DNA of 64,000 nt from Pseudomonas chlororaphis (GTDB lineage Bacteria; Pseudomonadota; Gammaproteobacteria; Pseudomonadales; Pseudomonadaceae), in assembly GCF_003731765.1 (NCBI RefSeq), contig NZ_MOAL01000004.1, positions 62,001 to 126,000 of the forward strand, read 5' to 3'. A model generated the notes under the pieces. It saw only the letters and a program-made list of their open reading frames with translations, was not told the origin of the DNA and ran no database searches. Of the stretch, positions 8,566-20,000 are shown piece by piece; position 1 is the stretch's first letter; each line of letters opens with the position of its first letter. Position numbers and translations under genes: made by a program.

Positions 8566-9306
8566 GTGGACAAGTACCTTTACGTGGCAATGACCGGCGC
8601 CAGCCAGAACGCACTGGCGCAGAAGGCTCATGCCAACAATCTGGCGAACATCTCCACCAACGGTTTTCAGCGTGACCTGGAACAGGCCCGCTCGATGCCG
8701 GTGTTCGGTGACAGCTTTCCGGCGCGGGCCTTCGCCATGAGCGAACGTCCAGCGACCGACTTCACTCCGGGCTCCCTGGTGGAAACCGGACGTGACCTGG
8801 ATGTGGCCGTCAGCGGCAATGGCTGGATCGCCGTGCAGGGCGCCGATGGCTCGGAAAGCTATGTGCGCACTGGCAGTCTGAATGTCGACGCCCTGGGTGT
8901 GCTGCGTGCCGGTAACGGCATGCCGGTGATGGGCAATGGCGGTCCGATCGCCGTGCCGCCGGAGCAGAAGGTCGAAGTCGGCCAAGACGGCACCATCAGC
9001 ATCCGCGCCATGGGCGAAGGGCCGCGAGTCATGGCCGAGGTTGACCGCATCAAACTGGTCAATCCGGACCTGAAGAGCATGACCAAGGGCCTGGACGGTT
9101 CGATCAAGACCAAGGACGGCCAACCGGCCCCTGTCGATGCCAACGTGCAACTGGTCTCGGGGTTCCTGGAGTCGAGCAACGTCAACGCTGTGGAAGAGAT
9201 GACCTCGGTCCTGGCCTTGTCCAAGCAATTCGAATTGCACATCAAGATGATGAACACCGCTAAAGAAGACGACCAGGCCATGGCTCGGGTCTTGCAGATC
9301 AGCTAA
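8566..9306 (+). CDS. flgF: Flagellar proximal/distal rod protein FlgF
   Basis: A 246-aa rod protein. The N-terminal flagellar rod signature (ASQNALAQKAHANNLANISTNGF) and the C-terminal helix (SSNVNAVEEMTSVLALSKQFELHIKMM) are both present. I chose the GTG at 8566 because AGAGGA lies 6 nt upstream and the product then starts (M)DKYLYVAMTGA, as in the family; the frame extends upstream without a ribosome site. It is first in flgFGHIJKL, behind the sigma-54 promoter at 8494. It is exported by the flagellar type III system and assembles into the rod. Confidence 0.95.
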   Translation: MDKYLYVAMTGASQNALAQKAHANNLANISTNGFQRDLEQARSMPVFGDSFPARAFAMSERPATDFTPGSLVETGRDLDVAVSGNGWIAVQGADGSESYVRTGSLNVDALGVLRAGNGMPVMGNGGPIAVPPEQKVEVGQDGTISIRAMGEGPRVMAEVDRIKLVNPDLKSMTKGLDGSIKTKDGQPAPVDANVQLVSGFLESSNVNAVEEMTSVLALSKQFELHIKMMNTAKEDDQAMARVLQIS

Positions 9307-9351
9307 TTACCAGTACGTAGCGCCGTAAAACAGGCGCGCGAGGAGAATCGA

Positions 9352-10137
9352 ATGCTTCCGGCTCTATGGGTTGCCAAAACCGGTCTGTCCGCCCAGGACA
9401 CCAACCTGACCGTGATTTCCAACAACTTGGCCAACGTGTCGACCACGGGTTTCAAACGTGATCGCGCCGAGTTCCAGGACCTGCTGTACCAGATCAAACG
9501 TCAGCCGGGTGCTCAGTCCACCCAGGACAGCGAACTGCCGTCGGGCCTGCAAGTGGGTACCGGTGTGCGCATTGTCGGCACCCAGAAGAACTTCACCGCC
9601 GGCAGCCTGCAGACCACCGAGCAGCCGCTGGACATGGCGGTCAACGGTCGCGGTTTCTTCCAGATCCTGCAGCCCGATGGCACGACTTCCTACACCCGTG
9701 ACGGCACTTTCCACCTCGACTCCAACGGCCAGATCGTAACGGCCAACGGTTTCGCCCTGGAGCCTGCGATCGTCGTGCCTAACGATGCCCAGACCTTCAC
9801 CGTGGGCCAAGACGGCACCGTGTCCATCACCATCGCCGGCAACCCGGCTTCCCAGGTGATCGGCAACCTGCAGACCGCCGACTTCATTAACCCGGCCGGC
9901 CTGCAAGCCGTGGGTAACAACCTGTTCTTGGAAACTGCCGCCAGCGGCGCGCCGCAAATCGGCACGCCGGGCCTGAACGGCTTCGGCACCACGCTGCAGA
10001 ACACCCTGGAAACCTCCAACGTCAGCACCGTTGAAGAGATGGTCAACATGATCACCACTCAACGTGCCTACGAGATGAACTCCAAGGTGATCTCCACCGC
10101 CGACCAGATGCTCTCGTTCGTAACGCAGAATCTGTAA
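9352..10137 (+). CDS. flgG: Flagellar distal rod protein FlgG
   Basis: A 261-aa protein starting MLPALWVAKTGLSAQDTNLT, with the rod motif ISNNLANVSTTGFKRDRAEF and a conserved C-terminal helix (TSNVSTVEEMVNMITTQRAYEMNSKVI). FlgG forms the long distal rod crossing the periplasm, over which the P and L rings form. The ribosome site GAGGAG is just upstream of the ATG. Length is normal, and it sits 45 bp after flgF and 63 bp before flgH. Confidence 0.97.
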   Translation: MLPALWVAKTGLSAQDTNLTVISNNLANVSTTGFKRDRAEFQDLLYQIKRQPGAQSTQDSELPSGLQVGTGVRIVGTQKNFTAGSLQTTEQPLDMAVNGRGFFQILQPDGTTSYTRDGTFHLDSNGQIVTANGFALEPAIVVPNDAQTFTVGQDGTVSITIAGNPASQVIGNLQTADFINPAGLQAVGNNLFLETAASGAPQIGTPGLNGFGTTLQNTLETSNVSTVEEMVNMITTQRAYEMNSKVISTADQMLSFVTQNL

Positions 10138-10198
10138 TCAAGTCTTTGAGGCGGCCATGAATCTCAATGGCGCGCCTGCAACACCGTGAGGAAGGGTC

Positions 10199-10894
10199 AT
10201 GAATCGGTACGTTTGTTTTCTAGCACTGAGTGGGATTGCCGTGCTTGCGGGTTGTGTCTCGCCGCCGCCAAAACCCAATGACCCTTACTACGCGCCAGTG
10301 TTGCCGCGTACGCCATTGCCTGCGGCCGCCAACAACGGTTCGATCTACCAGGCCGGTTTTGAGCAGAACCTCTACGGTGACCGCAAGGCGTTCCGGGTCG
10401 GTGACATCATCACCATCACCCTGAACGAGAGGACCGCGGCCAGCAAAGGCGCGAACTCGGCCTTGACCAAGACCAGCACCAACAGCATTGGCCTGACCTC
10501 GCTGTTCGGTGCTGTGCCTAACGTCAACGACCCGTTGAGCGACGGTAACCTGAGCCTGGATGCTGGCTACAGCGGCAACCGTGCTACCAAGGGCGATAGC
10601 AAGGCCGCCCAGAGCAACAGCCTGACCGGCTCGATCACAGTGACCGTAGCGGACGTTTTGCCCAACGGCATCATCGCCGTGCGGGGCGAGAAATGGATGA
10701 CCCTCAACACCGGTGATGAGCTGGTGCGGATTGCCGGCCTGGTCCGGGCTGACGATATCGCCACCGACAACACCGTGTCGTCGACCCGTGTGGCCGATGC
10801 GCGCATCACCTACTCGGGCACCGGTTCGTTTGCCGATGCGAATCAGCCTGGCTGGTTCGACCGTTTCTTCCTCAGCCCGCTTTTCCCTTTCTAG
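10199..10894 (+). CDS. flgH: Flagellar L-ring lipoprotein FlgH
   Basis: A 231-aa outer-membrane lipoprotein. The signal peptide ends in a lipobox LAGC with Cys19 as the lipidation site. The conserved core [23 protein letters not shown] and the C-terminal [21 protein letters not shown] are typical. It forms the L ring around the distal rod in the outer membrane. The ribosome site GAGGAAG is 7 nt before the ATG. The stop abuts the flgI leader with no gap. Confidence 0.97.
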   Translation: MNRYVCFLALSGIAVLAGCVSPPPKPNDPYYAPVLPRTPLPAAANNGSIYQAGFEQNLYGDRKAFRVGDIITITLNERTAASKGANSALTKTSTNSIGLTSLFGAVPNVNDPLSDGNLSLDAGYSGNRATKGDSKAAQSNSLTGSITVTVADVLPNGIIAVRGEKWMTLNTGDELVRIAGLVRADDIATDNTVSSTRVADARITYSGTGSFADANQPGWFDRFFLSPLFPF

Positions 10895-10903
10895 GTGGCC
10901 ACG

Positions 10904-12010
10904 TTGAATTTCAAGCACCTGATGGCGGCCGTGTTGTTGCTGTCCACTTCCCTGGGCGTTCAGGCCGAGCGGTTGAAGGACATCGCCAGTATTTCGGGCG
11001 TACGTTCCAACCAATTGATCGGTTATGGCCTGGTGGTGGGGCTCAACGGTACGGGTGACCAGACCACCCAGACTCCGTTTACCCTGCAGACCTTCAACAA
11101 CATGCTGTCGCAGTTCGGCATCAAGGTGCCGGCCGGTTCCGGCAACGTGCAGTTGAAGAACGTCGCGGCGGTGTCGATCAGTGCTGATTTGCCGGCGTTT
11201 GCCAAGCCGGGCCAGCAGGTGGATATCACGGTATCGTCTATCGGTAACTCCAAGAGCCTGCGTGGCGGCACCCTGCTGCTGACGCCGCTCAAAGGTATCG
11301 ACGGCAACGTCTACGCCATCGCCCAGGGCAACCTGGTGGTGGGCGGCTTCGATGCCGAGGGTCGTGACGGTTCGAAGATCACCGTCAACGTTCCGTCGGC
11401 GGGTCGAATTCCTGGCGGGGCCTCGGTGGAGCGTGCCGTGCCCAGTGGTTTCAACCAGGGCAACAGCCTGACCCTGAACCTCAACCGTTCGGACTTCACT
11501 ACTGCCAAGCGCATCGTCGACAAGATCAACGACATGCTCGGCCCTGGCGTGGCCCAGGCCATCGACGGCGGTTCGATCCGCGTCACGGCGCCCCTGGACC
11601 CGAGCCAGCGTGTCGACTACCTGTCGATCCTGGAAAACCTGGAGATCGATCCAGGCCAGGCCGTGGCCAAGGTCATTATCAACTCGCGCACGGGCACCAT
11701 CGTGATCGGCCAGAACGTCAAGGTGTCGCCGGCCGCCGTGACCCACGGCAGCTTGACCGTGACCATTACCGAAGATCCGATCGTCAGCCAGCCCGGGCCT
11801 CTGTCCAATGGCGAGACTGCAGTAGTGCCTCGCTCGCGGGTCAACGCTCAGCAGGAAGCCAAGCCGATGTTCAAGTTCGGCCCCGGCACCACTCTGGATG
11901 AAATCGTCCGGGCGGTGAATCAGGTGGGTGCGGCGCCAGGTGACTTGATGGCGATCCTCGAGGCACTGAAACAGGCTGGCGCGTTGCAAGCCGACCTGAT
12001 TGTGATTTGA
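10904..12010 (+). CDS. flgI: Flagellar P-ring protein FlgI
   Basis: From the TTG at 10904 the product is 368 aa, beginning (M)[12 protein letters not shown] with a Sec signal peptide cleaved after GVQA, then [20 protein letters not shown], the conserved mature start. AGGTGG, overlapping the flgH stop, is 5 nt before this TTG. A GTG at 10895 directly after the flgH stop is the alternative (371 aa) but has no room for a ribosome site. FlgI forms the periplasmic P ring in peptidoglycan. Translation is probably coupled to flgH. Confidence 0.94.
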   Translation: MNFKHLMAAVLLLSTSLGVQAERLKDIASISGVRSNQLIGYGLVVGLNGTGDQTTQTPFTLQTFNNMLSQFGIKVPAGSGNVQLKNVAAVSISADLPAFAKPGQQVDITVSSIGNSKSLRGGTLLLTPLKGIDGNVYAIAQGNLVVGGFDAEGRDGSKITVNVPSAGRIPGGASVERAVPSGFNQGNSLTLNLNRSDFTTAKRIVDKINDMLGPGVAQAIDGGSIRVTAPLDPSQRVDYLSILENLEIDPGQAVAKVIINSRTGTIVIGQNVKVSPAAVTHGSLTVTITEDPIVSQPGPLSNGETAVVPRSRVNAQQEAKPMFKFGPGTTLDEIVRAVNQVGAAPGDLMAILEALKQAGALQADLIVI

Positions 12011-12020
12011 GGTAGAGGCC

Positions 12021-13286
12021 ATGGATATTCGCAAGGGCGGTGTGCTTGGCAGTGGGGATTCGGGGGCTTACTCCGACCTCAACCGGCTTAACCAGCTCAA
12101 GGTCGGCGACAAGAACAGCGAAGGCAACATGCGCAAGGTGGCGCAGGAGTTCGAGTCGCTGTTCCTGGGGGAAATGCTCAAGTCCATGCGCTCGGCCACC
12201 GAGGCCCTGGGCAAGGACAACCCGCTCAATACACCAGCGGCCAAGCAGTACCAGGAAATGTACGACCAGCAGTTGGCCGTGTCGCTGTCGCGTGAAGGCG
12301 GCGGTATCGGCCTGGCCAATGTGCTGATGCGTCAGATGATGAAGAATAAGCCGGCAGTGCCAGGCGCTGCTTCGGCCTTGCCGGGAGCCAGCAGCGAGAC
12401 CCCGGTCGCCACACCCACGGCGATTGCCGCGGGTACCACGGCCTTGGGCGGTCCACTGACCCGGGTCAACGGTCAGCGTCCGCTGTGGGCTTCGCGTGCG
12501 GTGGACCCGCAGACCTCCGGCACCAGTCACAACGACATGGCGTTGCTTAACCAGCGGCGAATTTCCCTGCCAAGCAAGCTGACGGATCGTTTGTTGGCGG
12601 GCATTGTGCCTTCGGCTGCTACCGACGCTGCGGCCAAAAATGCCGCGCCAGGTCGCACCACGGCCGCCACCGATGCTGTGATCAAAGGCGAGTCGCTGAC
12701 TGCCCTGGGGCGTGGCGCATCTCGCAACTCGCTGCAGATTTACAGCCGTGCCGTGGCCCAGCCGCCGTTGGCTCCGGCGAAGAAAGCCTTCAGTTCCTCC
12801 GACGAGTTCGTCGCCACCATGCTGCCCATGGCCAAGGAAGCGGCCGAGCGTATTGGTGTCGATCCGCGGTACCTGGTGGCCCAGGCGGCCCTGGAAACCG
12901 GTTGGGGCAAATCGGTCATGCGTCAGCAGGATGGCAGTAGCAGTCACAACCTGTTCGGCATCAAGGCCGGCAGCAGTTGGAAGGGCGCGCAGGCCCGGGC
13001 GATCACCAGCGAGTTCCGAAATGGCGAGATGGTCAAGGAGACGGCAGCGTTCCGTTCCTACGATTCCTACCAGGACAGCTTCCATGACTTGGTGACCTTG
13101 TTGCAGAGCAACAATCGCTATCAAGAAGTGTTGAAGGCTGCCGATAAACCAGAACAGTTTGTACGTGAGTTGCAGAAAGCCGGGTATGCAACCGACCCGG
13201 ACTACGCAAGCAAGATCTCGCAGATAGCCAAACAGATGAAGAACTACCAGAACTACGCTGCGGCGAGCGCCTCCACGAATTTATAA
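12021..13286 (+). CDS. flgJ: Flagellar rod-cap/muramidase FlgJ
   Basis: A 421-aa two-domain protein. Residues 30-110 are the rod-binding domain (KVAQEFESLFLGEMLKSMR ... LAVSLSREGGGIGLA). A low-complexity Ala/Pro/Thr linker follows, then a C-terminal glucosaminidase domain from about residue 255 (ALETGWGKS, HNLFGIKAGSSW, FRSYDS) that opens peptidoglycan for the rod. The ribosome site GAGGTAGAGG precedes the ATG. It is slightly longer than most family members because of the linker. Confidence 0.96.
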   Translation: MDIRKGGVLGSGDSGAYSDLNRLNQLKVGDKNSEGNMRKVAQEFESLFLGEMLKSMRSATEALGKDNPLNTPAAKQYQEMYDQQLAVSLSREGGGIGLANVLMRQMMKNKPAVPGAASALPGASSETPVATPTAIAAGTTALGGPLTRVNGQRPLWASRAVDPQTSGTSHNDMALLNQRRISLPSKLTDRLLAGIVPSAATDAAAKNAAPGRTTAATDAVIKGESLTALGRGASRNSLQIYSRAVAQPPLAPAKKAFSSSDEFVATMLPMAKEAAERIGVDPRYLVAQAALETGWGKSVMRQQDGSSSHNLFGIKAGSSWKGAQARAITSEFRNGEMVKETAAFRSYDSYQDSFHDLVTLLQSNNRYQEVLKAADKPEQFVRELQKAGYATDPDYASKISQIAKQMKNYQNYAAASASTNL

Positions 13287-13296
13287 GGTCTGAATC

Positions 13297-15354
13297 ATGA
13301 GTTTGCTCAATATCGGGATGTCGGGGCTGTCCGCCAGCCAAACGTCGTTGATGACCACGGGTAACAACATTGCCAACGCCGACACCGCCGGTTACTCGCG
13401 TCAGCAAACCGTGCAGGGCACCAAGGCCTCGAACCAGTATGGCAACGTCTTCATCGGCAGCGGCACGACCCTGGCCGATGTGCGTCGGGTTTACAACAGC
13501 TACATCGACGCCCAGCTGCAGACCACCACTTCCCTGAACAGCGACGCGGCGGCCTACCTGGGGCAGGTCACGCCGGTGGATCAGTTGCTGTCGGACAGCG
13601 GCACCGGCATCAACGGCGCCCTGACCAAATTTTTCGCCTCGGTGCAGAACCTCAACGCCAAGCCGACCGACGAGGCCGCCCGGCAGTTGCTGCTCAGCGA
13701 CGCCCAGGCCTTGAGCAACCGTTTCAACTCGGTGTCGACCCAGCTCAATGCGCAGAACGCGAGCATCAACGGCAACCTCACCAGCATGGCCGATCAGGTC
13801 AACAAGCTGGCGGCGACCGTGGCTCAGTTGAACCAGAAAATTTCCGAAGTATCGAGCAGCGGCTCGGGCATGCCTAACGACCTGCTCGACGCGCGTAACG
13901 AGACCGTACGCCAGCTGTCGACCTTTATCGGGGTGCAGGTATCGGAGCGCGGTTCCAACGTTGACCTGTACCTGGGCAGCGGCCAGCCGCTGGTCATGGG
14001 CAACACCTCCAACACCCTGGAAGTGGTGGCCGGCAAGACCGACCCAAGTCGTTCCGCCCTGCAACTCAATCGCGGCTCCAGCACCATCGACATCACTTCG
14101 GTGACCACCGGCGGTGAAATCGGCGGCCTGTTGCGTTATCGCAGTGAAGTGCTGGACCCGGCGATGAATGAACTGGGGCGTGTGGCCCTGGTGATCGCCG
14201 ACCAGATGAACAGCCAGATGGCCCAAGGCATCGACAAGAACGGTGAGTTTGGCGGCAACCTGTTCAACGACATCAACAGCGCCGCGCTGGTCAACCAGCG
14301 CAGTATTGCCAGCAACGGCAACGATCCGACCTCGGGCAACTTCGCGGTCACCATTGAAGACACTGGCAAGCTGACCACCTACGACTACCAGGTGACCTTC
14401 ACCACCGCCACCGATTATTCGGTCAAGCGTTCCGACGGCACTAACATGGGCACCTTCACCACGACGCCACCGCCGAACCCGGCGCCGGTGATCGACGGTA
14501 TCTCCATGGTGTTCAGTGGCAGTTCGGTTGCCGGTGACAGCTTCAAGATCACCCCGACTCGCAACGCCGCCACCACCATCCAGACCGAGATGACCGACGC
14601 CAAGCGTCTGGCGGTCGCCGCGCCGTTGAAGGCTGAAATCCTGCCTGGCGCCCAGGGCTCCCTGACCATCGCCGCCCAGCCTTCGCTGACGGTGCCGGTG
14701 GACATCTACGATAGCGCGGCAAAAATCGAGATGCAGACGGCGATCCAGAACTCGGGTCCGGTCAAGCTGGTATTCGATGATGCCGCCAGCGGCAGCCAGG
14801 GCTACAAGTACTACGACGCCAAGGGCGTGCTGATGGGCAGCGGCTCCATCGTGCCGGGCCAGAGCAACACCCTGAACCTGCAGATCAACATGGTCGATGC
14901 CACCGGTGCGCCGATCACCGATGGCGGCACTCCAGCGGTGCAGAAGACCTTCACCGTGGCCATGACCGTCGCCGGCTCGCCAGCGAGCGGTGACTCCATG
15001 AGCATCTCGGTTAACGGCGCGGGCTCCACCGACAACCGTAACGGCCTGGCCCTGGCTAACCTGCAGACCAAGCAGACCGTGGACACTGGTTCGGCGAGTA
15101 AAGGCATCACCCTGGTGGACGCCTACGGCAAGCTGGTGGAAAACGTCGGTGCCAAGGCCAGCCAGGGCAAGCTCGACAGCGCCGCCACCGAGAGCATCCT
15201 GGCCAACGCCAAGAGCGCCCGGGACTCCCTGTCCGGGGTCGACCTGGATGAAGAAACCGGCAACCTGGTCAAATACCAGCAGTACTACACAGCCTCTTCG
15301 CAGATCATCAAGGCTGCGCAGGAAATTTTCAGCACGCTGATCAACAGCCTTTAA
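13297..15354 (+). CDS. flgK: Hook-filament junction protein FlgK (HAP1)
   Basis: A 685-aa protein with the N-terminal flagellar motif LNIGMSGLSASQTSLMTTGN / NIANADTAGYSRQ and the C-terminal helix VDLDEETGNLVKYQQYYTASSQIIK. It is the first junction protein between hook and filament. The middle is a long variable Ser/Thr/Gly-rich region (about 330-600) with beta-rich insertions. It lies 10 bp after flgJ and 13 bp before flgL. Confidence 0.97.
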   Translation: MSLLNIGMSGLSASQTSLMTTGNNIANADTAGYSRQQTVQGTKASNQYGNVFIGSGTTLADVRRVYNSYIDAQLQTTTSLNSDAAAYLGQVTPVDQLLSDSGTGINGALTKFFASVQNLNAKPTDEAARQLLLSDAQALSNRFNSVSTQLNAQNASINGNLTSMADQVNKLAATVAQLNQKISEVSSSGSGMPNDLLDARNETVRQLSTFIGVQVSERGSNVDLYLGSGQPLVMGNTSNTLEVVAGKTDPSRSALQLNRGSSTIDITSVTTGGEIGGLLRYRSEVLDPAMNELGRVALVIADQMNSQMAQGIDKNGEFGGNLFNDINSAALVNQRSIASNGNDPTSGNFAVTIEDTGKLTTYDYQVTFTTATDYSVKRSDGTNMGTFTTTPPPNPAPVIDGISMVFSGSSVAGDSFKITPTRNAATTIQTEMTDAKRLAVAAPLKAEILPGAQGSLTIAAQPSLTVPVDIYDSAAKIEMQTAIQNSGPVKLVFDDAASGSQGYKYYDAKGVLMGSGSIVPGQSNTLNLQINMVDATGAPITDGGTPAVQKTFTVAMTVAGSPASGDSMSISVNGAGSTDNRNGLALANLQTKQTVDTGSASKGITLVDAYGKLVENVGAKASQGKLDSAATESILANAKSARDSLSGVDLDEETGNLVKYQQYYTASSQIIKAAQEIFSTLINSL

Positions 15355-15367
15355 GGAGTCGTAACCC

Positions 15368-16945
15368 ATGCGCATTTCCACCGCCCAGTTTTACGAGTCT
15401 TCGGCTGCCAACTACCAGAAGAACTTCGCCAACGTGGTCAAGAGCAGCGAAGAGGCCAGCAGCCTGGTTCGCGTCAACACCGCGGCCGATGATCCGGTAG
15501 GTGCCTCGCGCCTGCTGCAACTGGGCCAGCAAGCCTCGCTGTTGAATCAGTACGACGCCAACACCACCACTATCAAGGCCACCCTGGGCCAGGCCGAAGC
15601 GGCCATGACCAGCATCACCAACGTGTTGCAGCGCGCCCGTGAGCTGGCGGTCAGCTCCGGCAACGCCGGGTTCACCGATGCCGACCGTTTGTCCAACGCT
15701 GCTGAACTGGGTCAGATCGAAGAGCAACTGCTCAGCCTGATGAACACCCAGGACGAAAACGGCAAGTACATCTTCGCCGGTTCCAAGAGCGATACCCCGC
15801 CGTTCAGCCGCAACTCCGACGGCACCTACAGCTACAACGGTGACCAGACCAGCCTCAGCCTGCCCGTGGGCGATGGCATGACCATGGCCACCAACAGCAC
15901 CGGCTGGGATGTGTTCCAGCAGGCAATCAACACCAGTCGTACCCAGATCAGCCTGCCAACGGGGCAGGTGGATGACGGGCGTCTGGTGTTGTCCGATGGC
16001 CAGGTTGGCAACAGCGCCTCCTATAACTCCGCGTTTCGTAGCGGTGCGCCCTATACCATCACCGTGACCAACGGTAACCAGTTGAAGATCCAGGATGCCG
16101 CTCTCAATGATGTGACCTCGGATGCCAGTGCCAATGGGATTTTCAAGGCGGACGGTGGCGCCGACTCGCAGACCGTGAGCTTCCGTGGGGTGGACATTCG
16201 ACTGAACGTCAACCTGCAGACGGGTGATGATCCGGCGACAGTGCTCGATGGCAAGGTTTTCACGCTGGAAGCCAAGCCCGACAGCTTTAACGCCTCCCGT
16301 AGCCCGGGTAACCCGAGCACGGCGCAGATCCTCAGCACTGAAGTTACCGATTCTGCGGCCTACAACGCAGCCTTCCCGAATGGTGGGGCGATTCTGAAGA
16401 TCGGCGCGGGCGACACGTTCGAGCTGTACGCGTCCCCCCTCACGTCGTCGAGCAAGCCGATTGCCAATGGCCCGTTGACCGGCACACCGCCGGACACCGT
16501 TGTCGCTGCCGGAGTGACCTTTACCCTGACCGGTACTCCGAACCAAAATGACCAGTTTTCGGTGGCGGTGAACAATCACCAGACCCAAAACATTCTGGAT
16601 ACCATCAGCCAGTTGCGCACCGCACTGTCGACACCCATCAACGGTGATCCGGTTGCCAAGCAGAAGTTGGTCGCGGCCCTGGATACGGGGATGGCTAACT
16701 TGGCCGCCGGTACTGATCAGGTCAGCAATGGCTTGAGTTCGGTGGGTGGTCGCGGCCAGTCCCTGGACACTCAGGTGGAAACCAACGCCAGCCTGCGTGC
16801 GGCCAACACCCAGACCCAGTCGGCGATCCGTGATTCCGACCCGGCAGAAGTGATGACCCGCTTGACCCTGCAGCAAACTATGCTGCAGGCCTCGCAACTG
16901 GCGTTCAGCAAAATCGCGCAATTGGGCCTGTTCAACAAGGTCTGA
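15368..16945 (+). CDS. flgL: Hook-filament junction protein FlgL (HAP3)
   Basis: A 525-aa flagellin-like junction protein. Its N-terminal coiled-coil starts MRISTAQFYESSAANYQKNF and contains NTAADDPVGASRLLQL; its C-terminal coiled-coil ends ASQLAFSKIAQLGLFNKV. It links FlgK to the FliC filament. A large variable central insertion (about 180-420) makes it longer than the roughly 440 aa usual in P. aeruginosa. The ribosome site AAGGAG is 9 nt before the ATG. It ends the flgFGHIJKL run. Confidence 0.96.
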   Translation: MRISTAQFYESSAANYQKNFANVVKSSEEASSLVRVNTAADDPVGASRLLQLGQQASLLNQYDANTTTIKATLGQAEAAMTSITNVLQRARELAVSSGNAGFTDADRLSNAAELGQIEEQLLSLMNTQDENGKYIFAGSKSDTPPFSRNSDGTYSYNGDQTSLSLPVGDGMTMATNSTGWDVFQQAINTSRTQISLPTGQVDDGRLVLSDGQVGNSASYNSAFRSGAPYTITVTNGNQLKIQDAALNDVTSDASANGIFKADGGADSQTVSFRGVDIRLNVNLQTGDDPATVLDGKVFTLEAKPDSFNASRSPGNPSTAQILSTEVTDSAAYNAAFPNGGAILKIGAGDTFELYASPLTSSSKPIANGPLTGTPPDTVVAAGVTFTLTGTPNQNDQFSVAVNNHQTQNILDTISQLRTALSTPINGDPVAKQKLVAALDTGMANLAAGTDQVSNGLSSVGGRGQSLDTQVETNASLRAANTQTQSAIRDSDPAEVMTRLTLQQTMLQASQLAFSKIAQLGLFNKV

Positions 16946-16957
16946 GTCCGTCGTCAA

Positions 16958-16984
16958 ACAGCGCTTGCCCTCGCATAGCGCTGT
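16958..16984. repeat. Hairpin after flgL
   Basis: Arms ACAGCGCT (16958-16965) and AGCGCTGT (16977-16984) form an 8-bp stem, extendable by TGC/GCA with one bulge. It lies 12 bp after the flgL stop without a following T run, so at most it is a transcript-end or attenuating hairpin. No clear promoter is visible between flgL and the next gene. Confidence 0.45.
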
Positions 16985-17068
16985 CGAGCCGCCAACCGTC
17001 TTTTCCAAGCGGTTCTGGAGCCTTTGCCGGATCACCGGCAGGGGCTCGCCGCTCGAGAGTTTTTCTAC

Positions 17069-20000
17069 GTGAACCACACTCCGCTCGTCAGTATCGTCAT
17101 CCCGGCGTTCAATCCGCGCTTCTTCAGTCAGGCTCTGGAAAGTGCCCTGGCGCAAAGTTACCCGTCTCTGGAAATCCTGGTCTGTGATGACAGCACCGGT
17201 GATGAAATCCGCCAGATCGTCGACGATCTGGCGGGGGCGCCTCACCCCATTCGTTATGTGCGCAATCCGCAGAGGCTCGGCCTGCAAGGTAATGTGCTGC
17301 GGGCGGTGGAGCTGGCAAAGGGCGAGTTGATCAAGATCCTCTGCGACGATGATCGTCTGTTTGCGCCCTGCATTGAGCTGCAAGCGCAGGTGTTGACAGA
17401 GCATCCGGAGGTCAACTTGGTGTTCGGCCTGCGGATTTTTGGCGACGCCGGCAATTTCATCTTGCCGTCACGGATCAATAACTGCCGCTTTGTGCCGACC
17501 GATGCCGTGCTCAAGGGCGATGACATGTTGGCGATTTTCGAACTGTCGCCGCGTAACTTCCTCGGCAATTTCAGTTCGGCGCTGATGCGTCGCGCGGATG
17601 TGCTGGAACTGCTGCCAGCGGTCATTCAGGACGGCGCCGGTTTCTACGGGTTGCTGGATTTTGCCCTGTTCGTCTGTCTGATGCGGCGTGGCAACCTGGC
17701 GGCCCTGAACACGGTGTTGAGCACCGAGCGCTTGTACCCTGAGCGCTTGAGCAATACCCCGGAAATGCTCAAGGCGAGGACCACCGAGTGGGAGTGGATC
17801 CAGCAGATGCTGGCGGTGCGCAACGGCGAATCGGCGCCGGCCAGAGGCTGGGTGCGTTACGTTGAACTGCGCAAGGCTGCCGAGCAGCCACGGCAGTGGC
17901 AGGAAGTCGGTGTAGGCCGGGTCTTGGGCAATCGCACCACGGTAATCGAGGGGCGGGTGGGTTGTGAGGCCCAGAGTTACCAGGAGTTCTATCGTGAGTG
18001 GCTGGCCGTGCGCCGGTTCTCGGCGATCGAGCAACGCCATATGGGTCAGCGCATCGGCAGTTGGAGCATGCGTCCAGAGATTGTGCCGGTGGTGATTGAT
18101 CGGGGTGGCGATGCGGCAGCACTGCGCCAGACACTGGAGAGCATCGCCGGGCAGCTGTACCAGGCGCCGGCGGTGCTGCTGCTGTCCGATGCAGTGTTCG
18201 AGATGGATGCGCGAGTGGTGCAGTTGCCCTTGGCGAGTAATTGGGCGCAACAACTCAACGGCCTGTTGCCGCAGCTGGAAGGCAGTCACTGGTTCTACTT
18301 GTTGCAGGCCGGTGACCGCTTGCAGGAGTCGGCCTTGCTGGTGCTGGCTGAGCGTATTGCCAACACCCCGGGCATGCTCTGCGCTTACAGCGATGAGGGC
18401 GCCTTGGCCGAGGTGGGCTCCACGGACCCCGTATTCAAGCCGGACTTCAATATCGATCTGATGCGCTCCTATCCCTATGTCGGGCGGACCCTGGCCTTCC
18501 AGCGTGAGCGCTTCATGGCCATGGGCGGGTTTGATTCCCAGCAGGGTGAACTGGCGCCCCACGACCTGCTTTGGCGCCTGGTGGAAGAGGCGGGCCCGCA
18601 GTGTGTGGAGCACATCGCGGAAATCCAGCTTGAGTCCGTCTTCGACTTTGCCCAATGGCTGTCTCTGCCCGACGTTGTCGAGGGCAGCGCACGGCTGGTC
18701 AGTGCACACCTGTCACGCATCGGTGCCGAGCACCGGATTCGTCTTGGCGACTTGCCGTTGCTCAACCGCATTGACTACCTGCATGCGAAGCGTCCGTTGG
18801 TGTCGATCATCATTCGCTGTGGCGATTCCCTGGCGTCGCTGCAGCGTTGCATTGAAGGGTTGATCGAAAAGACGGCCTACAGCCGCTACGAAATTCTGCT
18901 GGTGGCCAGCGATCGGTCCAACCCGGCCATGGGTGACTGGCTGGCCGCGATGGCGCAATTGGACGCGGCCATGCTGCGGGTGCTGCCGTATGCCGGTGTG
19001 CTGAATGACGCGGCCATCGGCAACTTCGCCGCCGGCCAGGCCCGTGGTGATTACTTGCTGCTGCTCAGTGCGCGCAGCGTGATCTGTGCCGCCGATTGGC
19101 TGGACGAACTGCTCAACCATGCCCAGCGTCCGGAAGTCGGTGTAGTGGGGGCCAAGCTGCTGGCGGCTGATGGCTCCATCGCCCATGCCGGGCAGATCCT
19201 CGGCCTGGCGGGGCCAGTGGGTACGCCCTTTGCCGGCGACACCGCTACCGCGCGTGGCTACATGCAGCGCTTGCAGGTGGCACAGAACTGGAGTGCGGTC
19301 AGTCGCGATTGCCTGATGGTGCGCAAAGAGGTGTTCGACAGCGTCGGAGGTCTGGATGAGGCGCGTTTCACCCTCGGCCTCAGCGATACCGATTTGTGCC
19401 TGCGGGTCGACCGTAACGGCTACCTGGTGGTCTGGACCCCTTATGCCAGCCTGATCCTCGGCCCTGATACCGCGGTCGACCAGGCCCCAGGCACCTTGCA
19501 AGTGCAAGAGGCCGAGCATGAGGCCTTTTATCACCAGTGGATGCCCAAGGTCGCCCGCGATCCGGCCTATAACCCGGCCCTCAGCCTGGGCTTTTCCAGC
19601 TTTAGCCTGGAGCCCTCGTTGCGCAATAACTGGAGCCCGTTCTGCAGTCGGAGCTTGCCGTTGATTCTCGGCTTGCCGGTGAACGACTCTGCCGTGGGGC
19701 ATTACCGGGTCACCGGCCCGCTGACGGCGCTGGAGGAGGCGGGGCGGGTGATTGCCCGCGTCGCCTACGAGTCGCCGTCGACCGTGGAGATCGAGCGCAT
19801 TGCCCCTGATACCATCGTGCTTCAGGGGCGCTACAGCGAAGGTGCGGCTGACGATATTCTGCGGATGAAAAAGTACTCCAGTGCGTTGCGCATCTTTGAA
19901 ATCGACGACTACATCGTCAACGCACCGAAGAAGAATTCTCACGCTCGCAACAAGCCGGTGAACACCGAAGATTTGCTACGCCGGGGCATTGCCTTGTGTG

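Noticed and set aside
13033..15381. Long open frame on the minus strand across flgK (and similar long antisense frames over flgH-flgI, flgL and the glycosyltransferases)
   Set aside because: These are shadows of GC-rich coding sequence with high GC at third positions; no ribosome sites or protein motifs, and the plus-strand genes are certain.
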